Shown here: positions 7,631 through 16,363 of the stretch, piece after piece
How the letters are laid out: every line of letters starts with the position of its first letter
Numbering within the stretch: position 1 is the stretch's first letter
DNA from: Haloglomus salinum
GTDB lineage: Archaea; Halobacteriota; Halobacteria; Halobacteriales; Haloarculaceae
NCBI RefSeq assembly: GCF_024298825.1
Contig: NZ_CP101153.1
Location: forward strand, 1,860,001-1,924,000
Reading direction: 5' to 3'
DNA: 64,000 nucleotides
The notes under the pieces: model-generated
What the model was told of the DNA's origin: nothing
What the model saw: the letters and a program-made list of their open reading frames with translations, nothing else
Database searches by the model: none
Position numbers and translations under genes: made by a program

Positions 7631-9877
7631 TCAGTCGTCAGTGCTCGCGACGGCTGCCTCCGTGGCTTCCGTTTCGAGCCCCGGAGCATCAGTGAGGTAC
7701 TCACCGAGGATCGAGGCGATCCGTTCCCCGAGCAGAGGGGGGACTGCGTTGCCGATCTGGCGGAACTGACTGGTGAACGGGCCAAGGAAGACGTACGAAT
7801 CAGGGAACGACTGGAGACGGGCAGCCTCACGGGGAGTTATTCCGCGACTCCGGCTGCTATCCTGTTTCGACTCATCAGGTCGGGCGTACTCGTAGTAGTC
7901 GGGAAGGATGAAGCTGTTCCCATCCTTGGCCAGATGCGCAACGATGGTCGGTGAGGGCTGATCCCAGTGGAGCATCCGGTACTTGTCCTTGAATGCCGGG
8001 TTCTCCTCTGTCCCGACGTTGTACTCGATGAGATGGCCGTAATCCGTTCTGTACTTCACGTCCCAGCCGGTATCTCCTGGTTCCATCACCTCGCTGAACA
8101 GCTTCCGGTCTTTCTCCATCGGGTGTTCGCGAGCCCGGTGGTTGTACGTCAGCCGCGTCCCGCCAGCCAGCTCGTTGTCTCGAACGTAATCACTGGCCCG
8201 GCCAGGAGCCCGTCCAGCCACGACACCGCCCCCCTCTCCTCTCCGCAGTCGAGGGAGATTAGAAAGGGCCTGCTGGATCGTTGTCTCTGGCGTTTCCGCC
8301 GGGGACATGTCATCGAAGAACCCCTCCACATGTCCTTCGGGGTCGGGGACGGCATCCTCGCGCGTGCCGAACAGCACTACACGGTCGCGGTATTGCGGTA
8401 TTCCGAACGTCGAACAGTCGAGGAGCTGGTGGTCGGTAGTATACCCCATCTCGGACAGTGCTGCCTCGACATCGTCGATGACACGCCGCTCGCTGTCTCC
8501 CAGCGAACTCAGAATCCCCTCGACGTTCTCCATGATGATGTACCGTGGTTCGAGCGTTTCGAGTAGAGAGACGTAGTGCTGGTAGAGCCGGGTCCGTGGG
8601 TCCTCCAGTACGCTGTACGAATCGTCGTCTGCCAGTCGCGACCGATAGCCGGCGACGGAGAGGGCCTGGCATGGGGGGCCACCAACGACGACATCGACCT
8701 CCGGAGCGAGGTCCTCAATCTGTCCCGGGTCTTCTGCAATGTTGCCGATGTCTTCGCACCGGATCTGTCGGTGGGGGATCTCGGGGTGGTTGAGCCGATA
8801 CGTATCCGTCGCGTCCTGTTCCTGGTCGATCGCGAGGGCCACGTCGAATTCGGGCGCACCGACTCCTCGCGTGAACCCATGTGAGAGGCCTCCAGCTCCA
8901 CAGAACAGATCGACGACGGTCAGGGTCTCCTCATTCCCACTCGCTGCCTGTTCGTGGATACGGTGAGAGAGCGTGAACTGTCGCAGTTCGCAGTCGGCAG
9001 TCGAGTGGTCGCCGGAGCAGTAGTGTGCGTGGGCGGCAAGCGCTCGATGGAGGGGCGGAATCTGTCGATCAGTGAGCTCCTCCTCGAGCTCGTGATGCCG
9101 ACCGCTCCCGGATACATCAGCCGGGTCGAGTAGCCCGAGCTCGGCGAGGAGTCCATCGACGCCATCGGCCGCGGGCCAGACGGGCTTGTCGAACGCAGTC
9201 AGAAGTAGCCACCATGCCTCCGGATCATCTACCCCGGGCAGCCCAGCGAGCATCTCGTGCAGATACTCGTAGGAGACCGAGGGGAGGTCAGTGAGCGTCG
9301 TGCCCTCTGTGTAGCGGTGCTCGTCGATAGCCGCGAGCGCTTCCTGTAGCCGGCTCACGGCCGTATCATCCAGCACACGCCCCCCCTGCGATTCGCGGGC
9401 CGCGCGCTGGAGCCGATCACGCCCGGCAGACGCGATATCGCTCCAGGAACCAACCCGCTCCCGAAGGGCACCAATCAGGTTCCGTTCGTCCCGTGCGAAG
9501 TAGTGTTCGACGACCGAGTCGCTGTTCGAGATCACGACAGCTGCGACGGCGTCGAGCGGGTCGTCGCTGCCGTGGAGTGGGTCACCACAGGCGCAGGCCG
9601 CCCCATCCCGGTCTTCCGATGGTGTCCAGATGCGCTCGTAACAGCACGGGTAGGAACCGTCGTCCTTGCTCCGAGAGCGGGCGAGCATGACCGGTGTCGA
9701 GTCGGGACAGGCGCACGGAACACTCCACTGTCGCTGTTGCTGTTCTGCGGCAAGCGTGTCTGTCAGGAATCTAATGTGACGTAGCAGGAACTCGCGGTGT
9801 TCCGTTCGCTCGCTGTCTGGGCAGTCGGCTACCGCCGGTAGCCGGCCACCTGGTTCTTGACAGCCGTGGTCACTCAT
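7631..9877 (-). CDS. C5-cytosine methyltransferase fused to an EndoIII-like N-terminal domain
   Basis: A 748-aa fusion protein. Residues about 55-100 are Cys-rich (CAC, PCC, CAC clusters). Residues about 165-300 read like the second half of an EndoIII/HhH-GPD glycosylase: LPGV hairpin (213-216), a LLLTAF helix, an Asp in the PAADGVD position, and a late Cys/His segment. The catalytic Lys position is replaced and only part of the Fe-S cysteine pattern remains, so the domain may bind rather than cut DNA. From residue 321 a full Dcm methyltransferase follows: DLFCGAGG, catalytic Cys403 in GGPPCQALS, MENVEG, and RQIGNAVPP at the end. The start at 9877 is chosen over GTG at 9925. The methyltransferase call is firm; the EndoIII-like call is by pattern. 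Confidence 0.85.
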   Translation of the reverse strand: MSDHGCQEPGGRLPAVADCPDSERTEHREFLLRHIRFLTDTLAAEQQQRQWSVPCACPDSTPVMLARSRSKDDGSYPCCYERIWTPSEDRDGAACACGDPLHGSDDPLDAVAAVVISNSDSVVEHYFARDERNLIGALRERVGSWSDIASAGRDRLQRAARESQGGRVLDDTAVSRLQEALAAIDEHRYTEGTTLTDLPSVSYEYLHEMLAGLPGVDDPEAWWLLLTAFDKPVWPAADGVDGLLAELGLLDPADVSGSGRHHELEEELTDRQIPPLHRALAAHAHYCSGDHSTADCELRQFTLSHRIHEQAASGNEETLTVVDLFCGAGGLSHGFTRGVGAPEFDVALAIDQEQDATDTYRLNHPEIPHRQIRCEDIGNIAEDPGQIEDLAPEVDVVVGGPPCQALSVAGYRSRLADDDSYSVLEDPRTRLYQHYVSLLETLEPRYIIMENVEGILSSLGDSERRVIDDVEAALSEMGYTTDHQLLDCSTFGIPQYRDRVVLFGTREDAVPDPEGHVEGFFDDMSPAETPETTIQQALSNLPRLRRGEGGGVVAGRAPGRASDYVRDNELAGGTRLTYNHRAREHPMEKDRKLFSEVMEPGDTGWDVKYRTDYGHLIEYNVGTEENPAFKDKYRMLHWDQPSPTIVAHLAKDGNSFILPDYYEYARPDESKQDSSRSRGITPREAARLQSFPDSYVFLGPFTSQFRQIGNAVPPLLGERIASILGEYLTDAPGLETEATEAAVASTDD

Positions 9878-10070
9878 GACATCCTCCGTACAGGATGCGA
9901 CCCTCCCTCGCGGCCGGCACAGCACCTTCAGGCGACGGAGTCATGACGACCATCTACACCCTGTTGATAACTGGCTAGAATAAAACATTTATGCCACATC
10001 TGCTGCCCCGCAAGGGGGATAGTGATATTGCCGTGCGGTACCTGCTAGATCCCAGAGGTGTCAGTTCGGG

Positions 10071-10862
10071 ATGCCAGATGATACCGGGAGCGTCGATCTT
10101 CCCTTCGGCCGGACCACGGCGACTGCGGCTGAGCTCGCCCAGCAGGCGGACCAGAAAACCGCCTGCTCACTGCTCGCGGAGAACGGCACCCCCGACCCCA
10201 CGAGACGGCTTTCGCTGTTCTTCCAGCAGGTACCTGAACTGCTCCAGTGGCTGGAGGCAAACGGGCGCCACTTCCCCTGGCGGAACACAACCGATCCGTG
10301 GAGGGTCTACCTCTCCGAAATCCTGCTCCAGCGGACCCGTGCAGAGGCGGTCAATGAGCTGTATGGATCGTTCTTCGAGCAGTTTCCCCACCCGGAAGCG
10401 CTCCATCAGGCTTCTGACGAGGAGATTCATAGCCTTATCCAGACCCTGGGGTTCGGGAATCAGCGGACGAGGACGCTGAACGAGGTTGCCGAACTCGTCG
10501 TCACTGAACACGGCGGAGAGGTTCCCCAGTCACTCGAGGAGCTCCAGCGACCATGGCGGGTGGGTCCATACTCCGCCCGGGCGACGATGCTCTTCGCGTA
10601 CGGGGAACCGCTCGCCCTGGTCGACACTAACTTCGCCCGGGTCACCGAGCGTGTGTTCGGCTACGAGATGCCCACGCAGCCACACAAGAGCGACGAGGTC
10701 TACCAGCTACTGGATGCTCTCGTCCCCGCCGAGCCCGCCCTGTGTCGGAGCGTCAATCTGGCACTGCTGGATCTGGCTGATGCGATCTGTACGCCATCGG
10801 AACCCCGGTGTGATGTCTGTCCGCTCGCCGAAGGCTGCCTGTACGCTTCTCCCGGTGAGTAG
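10071..10862 (+). CDS. EndoIII/MutY-superfamily DNA glycosylase, Mig-like
   Basis: A 263-aa HhH-GPD glycosylase with a 4Fe-4S cluster. It has PWRNTTDPWRVYLSEILLQRT near residue 70 (conserved Glu83), hairpin VGPYSARA with Tyr167 at the position of the EndoIII catalytic Lys, and general-base Asp185 in LVDTNFARV. The cysteine set is C240-x6-C247-x2-C250-x5-C256. Tyr at that position is a feature of the thymine glycosylase Mig.Mth and of some MutY proteins. Mig.Mth is encoded beside a 5mC restriction-modification system and repairs T:G mismatches left by 5mC deamination. Here the gene sits next to two 5mC methyltransferase genes, which favours the Mig role; A/G-specific MutY is the alternative. 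It is convergent with the SNF2 gene 27 bases away. Confidence 0.8.
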   Translation: MPDDTGSVDLPFGRTTATAAELAQQADQKTACSLLAENGTPDPTRRLSLFFQQVPELLQWLEANGRHFPWRNTTDPWRVYLSEILLQRTRAEAVNELYGSFFEQFPHPEALHQASDEEIHSLIQTLGFGNQRTRTLNEVAELVVTEHGGEVPQSLEELQRPWRVGPYSARATMLFAYGEPLALVDTNFARVTERVFGYEMPTQPHKSDEVYQLLDALVPAEPALCRSVNLALLDLADAICTPSEPRCDVCPLAEGCLYASPGE

Positions 10863-10889
10863 TTGCCAGCCGGGCATCTCGGCGGGCCA

Positions 10890-13823
10890 TTACATCCCGA
10901 TAACGACCGCGGCGTTGACCAGTTCGGGTTCCTCCGGAACGACGACCTCCTCCTCTTCCAGACGCGAGAGCTCCGCTTCCCGCTCGCTACGGAGATCAGC
11001 AAGCTTCCGTTCGGTCTGGTTAACTAGGACCTGCACGTCCTCTTCGGGGTCGCTCGCACGCTGCCTGTATCGCTCGAGTCGTTCCTCCTGCTCCTCGATC
11101 CGGCTCTCGAAGTAGCGCCGTGCATGCTTGCGCTTGATCTCGATCTCGCGAGAGCGCTCCGACTGGGCCTCCTCTGCGAGCTCGTTGACGCGCTCCCAGG
11201 CCTCTGTCTCTGCAACCTCGATGAGGTCGTCTGCTACCTCTGAAACGGTTGCAACCTCCTCGAATCCGGGTGCATCACCGGGCGGAATCCCTCCAACGAT
11301 TTCCGGATTCTCGGTTATTGTTCCATCTGGCTGCACGTAGATCTGGGCGAGCCGTTCGGTGACCGTATCGCCACGCCCCGACTGGTATCCAAGCCGGTAG
11401 TTGCAGAGCAGTCCCGGAGTCGGTGTCTCCTCCGACCCGACCCTCACAGCCGTCTGGCCGCCGACTGCGTCAGCTCTGAGACAGAACTCGACGATGTTCT
11501 GGACCAGTGGGTGGTCGAGGGCGAGGAACGTCAGCTCGTCGTCCTCCTGTGCGAGGTCCCGAGAGAAGGTCGCCCGATCGTACCTGCTCTCGACCTCGCC
11601 GCCGTCGATGACATCCGGTACGATCAGCTGGAACACGTCGCCGCCCTCGCGTGCTGGTCCCGGATGTGTTCCCCTGATCTCGCCATCGAAGAGGTCGAAG
11701 AAGCTCCGGACGAGTGTCTCGATATCTGTCTCGCTAACCTGCTCGGTGCGGGATTCCTCGATTACATCGAGGATTTCGCGGTCCTCCGCACTGAGGTCGA
11801 ACCGGTCGCGGATCAGGAAGTCCTCCTCTATTCGCCTGATTGCATCCTCGTGTTCCTCGACGGTCTCGTCGACCATCTCGGCGAACTGCTCGACGGACTG
11901 GTCCTTCGCGATGGCCGTCATGATCTGGTTCTCGAGGTCGAACTCGTCGAGTACCATCCCCAGCACGTCAGAGCTCATCCCCAGCGTCGACTCGATCTCC
12001 TCGACCTTCTCCATCAGCACCTCGAGAATGTCGCTCTCGCGGGTGTCGCTGACGAACAGGTTCCGTATCTCGACGGTGTGTTCCTGTCCATAGCGGTGGA
12101 GTCGGCCGATCCGCTGGTCGATACGGATGGGGTTCCAGGGCAGGTCGTAGTTCACCATGATGTGCGCGAACTGCAGGTTCAGCCCCTCGCGTGCTGCGTC
12201 CGTCGCAAGCATGATGTTCGCCTCGTCACGGAACTTCTCGAGTTCGCGCCGGCGCTGGTCCTGGCTCAGATCGCCGTATATCTGCGCGACATCGTGATTG
12301 CTGAAGACCCGCTCCCGCAGGTACTCGAGGGTGTCTGTGTACTCGGTGAAGATGAGCACCTTCTCGTCGGGGTCCTCCCCCAGCACGCCGTCGACGAACT
12401 CGCGGAGCCGCTCCGCCTTCGAGTCGGTCTGGATGCTCTTCGCCTGGTTGTATAGGTCCCGGACGATGTCCAGCTCCTGTTCGATGGCTCCGCCGCCCTG
12501 CCCCAGCGTCACTTCGCCGAGCTCCTCCTCGACGCGCTCGCGCTGTGCGTCCGTGAGCATCTCGGGGTCCGTACGGTACTGGTCCAAGAGACTCTTCACG
12601 AGACTCGAGAGGTCGTCCGGGTCCTTCCCGCCGCTCTTGAGCGTCTCGAGTCGCTTCTTCAGCGACTTCCGGATGGCGTAGATGCTGGAGACCAGTCGTT
12701 TCTGGTAGATCGCCATCGCGAACCCGACGGCGTTGTTGTCCTCCCGCTCGGCGAGGTTATAGTGCTCGCTGATGTAGTCCGTGACGTTGTCGTAGAGGGC
12801 GCGCTCCTCGTCAGTGAAACTCACGGGGAGCGTCTCGATGTTCTTCTCGGGGAACATGCGCGAGCCGTCGGGCTCGTACATGTCCTCCTTCAACCGTCGG
12901 ATCATCAGGTCATCGAGCGCGTCGGGGGTGATGTCGTGCTCGTCCCGGAACCGGTAGGGGGCGAGCAGGTCCATCATGAAGTAGAACTGGTCTGCCTTCC
13001 CCTTGTGTGGCGTCCCCGTCAGGAACAGCAGCCCCTCGGAGTTTCGTGCAACTGCCTTGCCGACCCGGTACCGTTCGGTCGTCTCCTTCGTGTTGTTTCC
13101 TTTCCGTCGGGCGGTCAGGTGGTGGGACTCGTCGAACACCGCGATGTCCCACTCCTGCTCGAGGTTCTGGAGGGCTGCAAGCAGGTCGTCTTGCTTGGCG
13201 AAGTCGATGGAGGTGATGATGCGGTCGTCGTGGGTCCAGACGTTCTCGTTCGGGTGGGCCTTCCGTTTCGCCTCGACGTAGCCACGGTCGTAGATCTGGT
13301 AGTCGCGGTCGAACTTGTCGCGCATCTCCTCCTGCCACTGGACCGTCAGTGGTGCCGGCGTGACGATGAGCACACGGTCGGCACGCCCGCGAGCGATGAG
13401 TTCCTCGATGACGATGGCGGCCTCGATGGTCTTCCCGAGCCCTACCTCGTCGCCGATGAGATAGCGATGGTCGAGCGAGTTGAGAACCTCGTAGGCGGCC
13501 TGGACCTGGTAGGGCTCGATGTCGATACGGCTGCCCGTGAGCGCGACGAAGCGATCCTGCCGGTGGGCGAGCCCGAGCTCGGCGGCCTTCAGCCGGAGGT
13601 CGAACCGTTCGGGGCTATCGAACTCGCCCTTGCCGAGGAGGTCCACTCCGGTATCGAGCTTCTCGATGTTCATCGAGCTCGGGCGCTTCTCGAGTCCGTC
13701 CTCGGTATGGATGTGGAGCAGACATGGGCCCGTCTCCCGGTGGTCTATTTTGGAAATCTCACCCTGTCCCCCGGCGAACGAGACCATATCGCTGACCTCG
13801 AACCCGCAATCGCAGTCGGTCAC
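10890..13823 (-). CDS. SNF2-family helicase, DrmD-like (copy 2)
   Basis: A 977-aa Swi2/Snf2 ATPase paralogous along most of its length to the copy at 2763-6293 but about 200 residues shorter. It has one N-terminal barrel (VSFAGGQGEISKI) instead of two, Walker A DEVGLGKT at 125-132, a DESHH Walker B, LTGTPHKGKADQF, and a second lobe with ATDAAREGLNLQ and QRIGRLHRYGQ. The C-terminal part shares the acidic DLFDGEIRGTHPGPA region and the long charged coiled coil. It ends soon after the PEEPELVNAAVV block, whereas copy 1 continues into another domain. Two different DrmD-like motors in one island is unusual and suggests either two systems or divided labour. Confidence 0.85.
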   Translation of the reverse strand: MTDCDCGFEVSDMVSFAGGQGEISKIDHRETGPCLLHIHTEDGLEKRPSSMNIEKLDTGVDLLGKGEFDSPERFDLRLKAAELGLAHRQDRFVALTGSRIDIEPYQVQAAYEVLNSLDHRYLIGDEVGLGKTIEAAIVIEELIARGRADRVLIVTPAPLTVQWQEEMRDKFDRDYQIYDRGYVEAKRKAHPNENVWTHDDRIITSIDFAKQDDLLAALQNLEQEWDIAVFDESHHLTARRKGNNTKETTERYRVGKAVARNSEGLLFLTGTPHKGKADQFYFMMDLLAPYRFRDEHDITPDALDDLMIRRLKEDMYEPDGSRMFPEKNIETLPVSFTDEERALYDNVTDYISEHYNLAEREDNNAVGFAMAIYQKRLVSSIYAIRKSLKKRLETLKSGGKDPDDLSSLVKSLLDQYRTDPEMLTDAQRERVEEELGEVTLGQGGGAIEQELDIVRDLYNQAKSIQTDSKAERLREFVDGVLGEDPDEKVLIFTEYTDTLEYLRERVFSNHDVAQIYGDLSQDQRRRELEKFRDEANIMLATDAAREGLNLQFAHIMVNYDLPWNPIRIDQRIGRLHRYGQEHTVEIRNLFVSDTRESDILEVLMEKVEEIESTLGMSSDVLGMVLDEFDLENQIMTAIAKDQSVEQFAEMVDETVEEHEDAIRRIEEDFLIRDRFDLSAEDREILDVIEESRTEQVSETDIETLVRSFFDLFDGEIRGTHPGPAREGGDVFQLIVPDVIDGGEVESRYDRATFSRDLAQEDDELTFLALDHPLVQNIVEFCLRADAVGGQTAVRVGSEETPTPGLLCNYRLGYQSGRGDTVTERLAQIYVQPDGTITENPEIVGGIPPGDAPGFEEVATVSEVADDLIEVAETEAWERVNELAEEAQSERSREIEIKRKHARRYFESRIEEQEERLERYRQRASDPEEDVQVLVNQTERKLADLRSEREAELSRLEEEEVVVPEEPELVNAAVVIGM

Positions 13824-13936
13824 TGTCTGATGTCGAAGGCGTCGCTATCCTATTACCTTTTCTGGGCTTCAGAGAGGATATTTCAGTTCAGCAGTGGAGG
13901 GAAAAGATTAGTGACCAGAATCGTATCCAGCGAGCG

Positions 13937-14818
13937 ATGGACCTCGATGATTCCCTGCGAGACAGCATCTATACACATATCGATCAGATCACGCAATGGT
14001 CCCTCTCCAGTTTTGACAGGGAGGTCGACGTTATCGACAAGACCGTCGATACACTGGACGGATTCGAGGATTCGAACGGAGGGCAGAGTGCGAAATTCAA
14101 AACCAAGAAGATGCACCCGTCGCCGAAGGTTGATTTCTCGGGGCCCAGATGGAGTGGAAATAAAGCCAATGCGGACTGGATTGACCGCAAGAACGCCGAA
14201 CTTGCGGACCTGATGTTTGTCGCGAATCGTCTCAGGGGCAATACCGTCGTCAGTAGACGCGTAATGATATCCCAGACGAAGTTCACCAGGGGGGCGTCGA
14301 AAAAGTGGAAGTGGAAAGTCAGGATGCACCAGTTCCATCTGCTGGACAGCCTCCCGGAGATCGAGTTCGTCGAGCCAGCTACTGGCGAACGGTTCGATAT
14401 CGACCCCGATAACCGATCGTTCACGACCTACAGCTTCGCCAGTGATCACTACTTTCCCTTCTTCAACACGACCGCGAAGATGCAGGAGTTCATGAGTTCG
14501 ACGCAGGGAGTCAAGAGCACTACCTTCGATCCCACTCCTGATGCTCCGCACGGGTTCCAGGTATTCAGGGGGATGCTGAAGCGGTTCGTTCTCGGTATGT
14601 ACGGTGAGCGGTTCAGCGCAGACGATACTGTGGGCGAGATGATTCAGCATATGTACGATAACGCCACGTTCGACCAGGGTAGCTCTCCGAACACGCTGAC
14701 AGACGGAGGACAAACGGAAATGAACGACCCGGCGACCGCAGTCGTCCAGATTGATCTTGGTCTGGAGAACCAGGAGGCGAACTTCGATGAACTCGACAGC
14801 GACGGACCGCGCCTCTGA
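13937..14818 (+). CDS. Uncharacterised island protein
   Basis: A 293-aa protein that I do not recognise. It starts with an acidic helical segment (about 1-50). A basic, aromatic middle region follows with RRVMISQTKFTRGASKKW and WKVRMHQFHLLDSLPEIEF, then a Phe/Tyr-rich stretch with HYFPFFNT and GMLKRFVLGMYGERF, and an acidic tail. No nucleotide-binding loop, metal cluster, signal peptide or membrane segment is visible. The gene is divergent from the second SNF2 helicase (113 bases between starts) and lies ahead of the HNH nuclease gene on the same strand. Location argues for a defence role; the sequence does not say which. Confidence 0.6.
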   Translation: MDLDDSLRDSIYTHIDQITQWSLSSFDREVDVIDKTVDTLDGFEDSNGGQSAKFKTKKMHPSPKVDFSGPRWSGNKANADWIDRKNAELADLMFVANRLRGNTVVSRRVMISQTKFTRGASKKWKWKVRMHQFHLLDSLPEIEFVEPATGERFDIDPDNRSFTTYSFASDHYFPFFNTTAKMQEFMSSTQGVKSTTFDPTPDAPHGFQVFRGMLKRFVLGMYGERFSADDTVGEMIQHMYDNATFDQGSSPNTLTDGGQTEMNDPATAVVQIDLGLENQEANFDELDSDGPRL

Positions 14819-14900
14819 CCTGGGCTGGCCACTTGCCTGGTCCCGCAGTGTCGCTCGGCAATGCCACCATTGAATACCCGGCAGTGTGTCGATCAGTCGC

Positions 14901-15947
14901 ATGGGTAGGGCATACCGGGTCGGAGAGACCTACCGCGACACCGGGAGTTACAGGAAGAGCGAGGACCAGTTCCTGCGCTGGATTCGTGGCCCGCTCGACA
15001 GCGGCATCAGGAACACGGGCGGAATCAGGGATATCGGCGCGGACCACTCGGACTCGCCAGCCGCCCTCGTCCTCGTCTCCAACGACAAGGGAGTCTCCCA
15101 GCACGACGACCCGTGGGAGGACACGCTTGCCGTGGATTCCGGGTACATCAGCTACTGGGGCGACGCCAAGGAGGGCAACCCGTACGACGACTCCGACCAG
15201 AACGACAAGGTAGTCGACGCGTTCGACCGGGCTGCGGCCGGCCGCCGCGAGGAGGTTCCGCCGGTGCTCGTGTTCCGGAAGCCGGAGTCCGGCGTGGTCC
15301 AGTTCTGCGGGCTGTGTGTCCCGGACTATCTCGAGGCCCGGCCCTACAGGGATGATGACGGCAACCGGGTGCCGAACTACCTGTTCCACTTCACGATTCT
15401 GAACACGCCGGAGGTCCCGGTCGAGTGGCTCCACTCCAGAGCCCGGGGCGGCAGCAACGAGGCCGCGCCCGACGAGTGGGAGACCTGGACCCGGACGGGC
15501 GAGGTGCACCAGTGGCCGACAGGAGTCCAGCGCGAGCAGAACGAGGGGTGGGTCCGCCGGTACGAACAGGCCGAGATTCCTGTCAGCGAGGACTTCCGGC
15601 AGGAGGCATTCGAACGGTACGGGCGAGCCTGCGTGATCACTGATATCCGCGAGGAGCCAGTGCTCGACCTCGCTCACGTCCTCCCGCGGAGCGAGCGTCC
15701 GGACCTGGCCGAGCACTCGGAGAATGTCCTCGTTCTGAACTCGCTCCATCACCGGGCGTTCGACGCGGATCTGTTCACTATCGACCCCGAAATGCGGTTG
15801 CGCGTTAGCCCCGCGTTCGACCCGGGACATCCGTTCCTCCGGGAGACGATCGTCGAGCGGGAAGGTGAGGAGGTCCGGCTGCCGCCCGATGCCAGCGTGC
15901 GAGGGGAGTTCCTTGAGGAATTGAATGGGAGCCTGTCCTGGGTATAG
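14901..15947 (+). CDS. HNH endonuclease with a possible modified-DNA-reading N-terminus
   Basis: A 348-aa protein. Residues about 230-290 form an HNH nuclease: CVIT-DI, then DLAHVLPRSERPD, NVLVLNSLHHRAFD and a DLFTIDP strand. This is the arrangement seen in McrA-type and other restriction HNH enzymes. The N-terminal 200 residues contain YISYWGDAKEGNPYDD and PVLVFRKPE-GVVQFCGLCVPD. The YWGDA block recalls N-terminal recognition domains of modification-dependent enzymes (AspBHI or ScoMcrA type), but this is a resemblance, not a demonstrated match. Start ATG 14901 is preferred to GTG 14886, with a weak TTGAATA box about 28 bases upstream. It could cut modified phage DNA or unmodified DNA; the sequence cannot decide. 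Confidence 0.7.
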   Translation: MGRAYRVGETYRDTGSYRKSEDQFLRWIRGPLDSGIRNTGGIRDIGADHSDSPAALVLVSNDKGVSQHDDPWEDTLAVDSGYISYWGDAKEGNPYDDSDQNDKVVDAFDRAAAGRREEVPPVLVFRKPESGVVQFCGLCVPDYLEARPYRDDDGNRVPNYLFHFTILNTPEVPVEWLHSRARGGSNEAAPDEWETWTRTGEVHQWPTGVQREQNEGWVRRYEQAEIPVSEDFRQEAFERYGRACVITDIREEPVLDLAHVLPRSERPDLAEHSENVLVLNSLHHRAFDADLFTIDPEMRLRVSPAFDPGHPFLRETIVEREGEEVRLPPDASVRGEFLEELNGSLSWV

Positions 15948-15988
15948 CGATGAATACTCCCGTCGTAGAGATGTCGGATTGACAGATT

Positions 15989-16363
15989 CTACACGTCGCC
16001 GATGAGATTCCGGTGGTCGTCGGAGCTGAGGACCTCATAGGCGGCCTGCACCTATTACGGTTCGATTCCGATGCGGTTGCTGGTCAGCGAGAGGAACCGG
16101 TCGTACTTGTAGGCGAGATCCAGCCGGATCACCCGCTCTCGAAGGTCGTATTGAAGCGGTGCGTCGGATTGGCGTGCTGCAAGATGGTCGACGAGCGAAT
16201 CGAGTTTCTCGGTGCGGGCGAGGCCGCTGGGGAGTTTGCGGAGCTGGCCCGCCGAGGTGTAGGCGTGGAGAAAGTGGCCGCCGTTTGGCCGTTCCTCGAT
16301 TTTCGTGATCTCTGCACGCCCGCCGGCGAATCTAACGTGATTGCCGACTGTGAAGTCAGACAT
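15989..16363 (-). pseudogene. Truncated SNF2 helicase N-terminus (third DrmD-like copy)
   Basis: The reading frame from ATG 16363 matches the first 105 residues of the two complete SNF2 proteins (VRFAGGRAEITKI, then LDLAYKYDRFLSLTSNRIGIEP). It then hits two consecutive stops at 16057-16052, exactly where intact copies have Tyr-Gln. Homology continues past the stops as VQAAYEVLSSDDHRNLIGDV and ends at 15989, just before the Walker A loop. No helicase motor follows, and the HNH gene ends 41 bases beyond. The start overlaps the stop of the TBP gene by eight bases, so TBP and this SNF2 were probably once a coupled pair. Confidence 0.75.

Noticed and set aside
14613-15830. Minus-strand open frame of 405 codons opposite the HNH gene
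   Set aside because: Antisense to the HNH motif region; composition is shadow-like.
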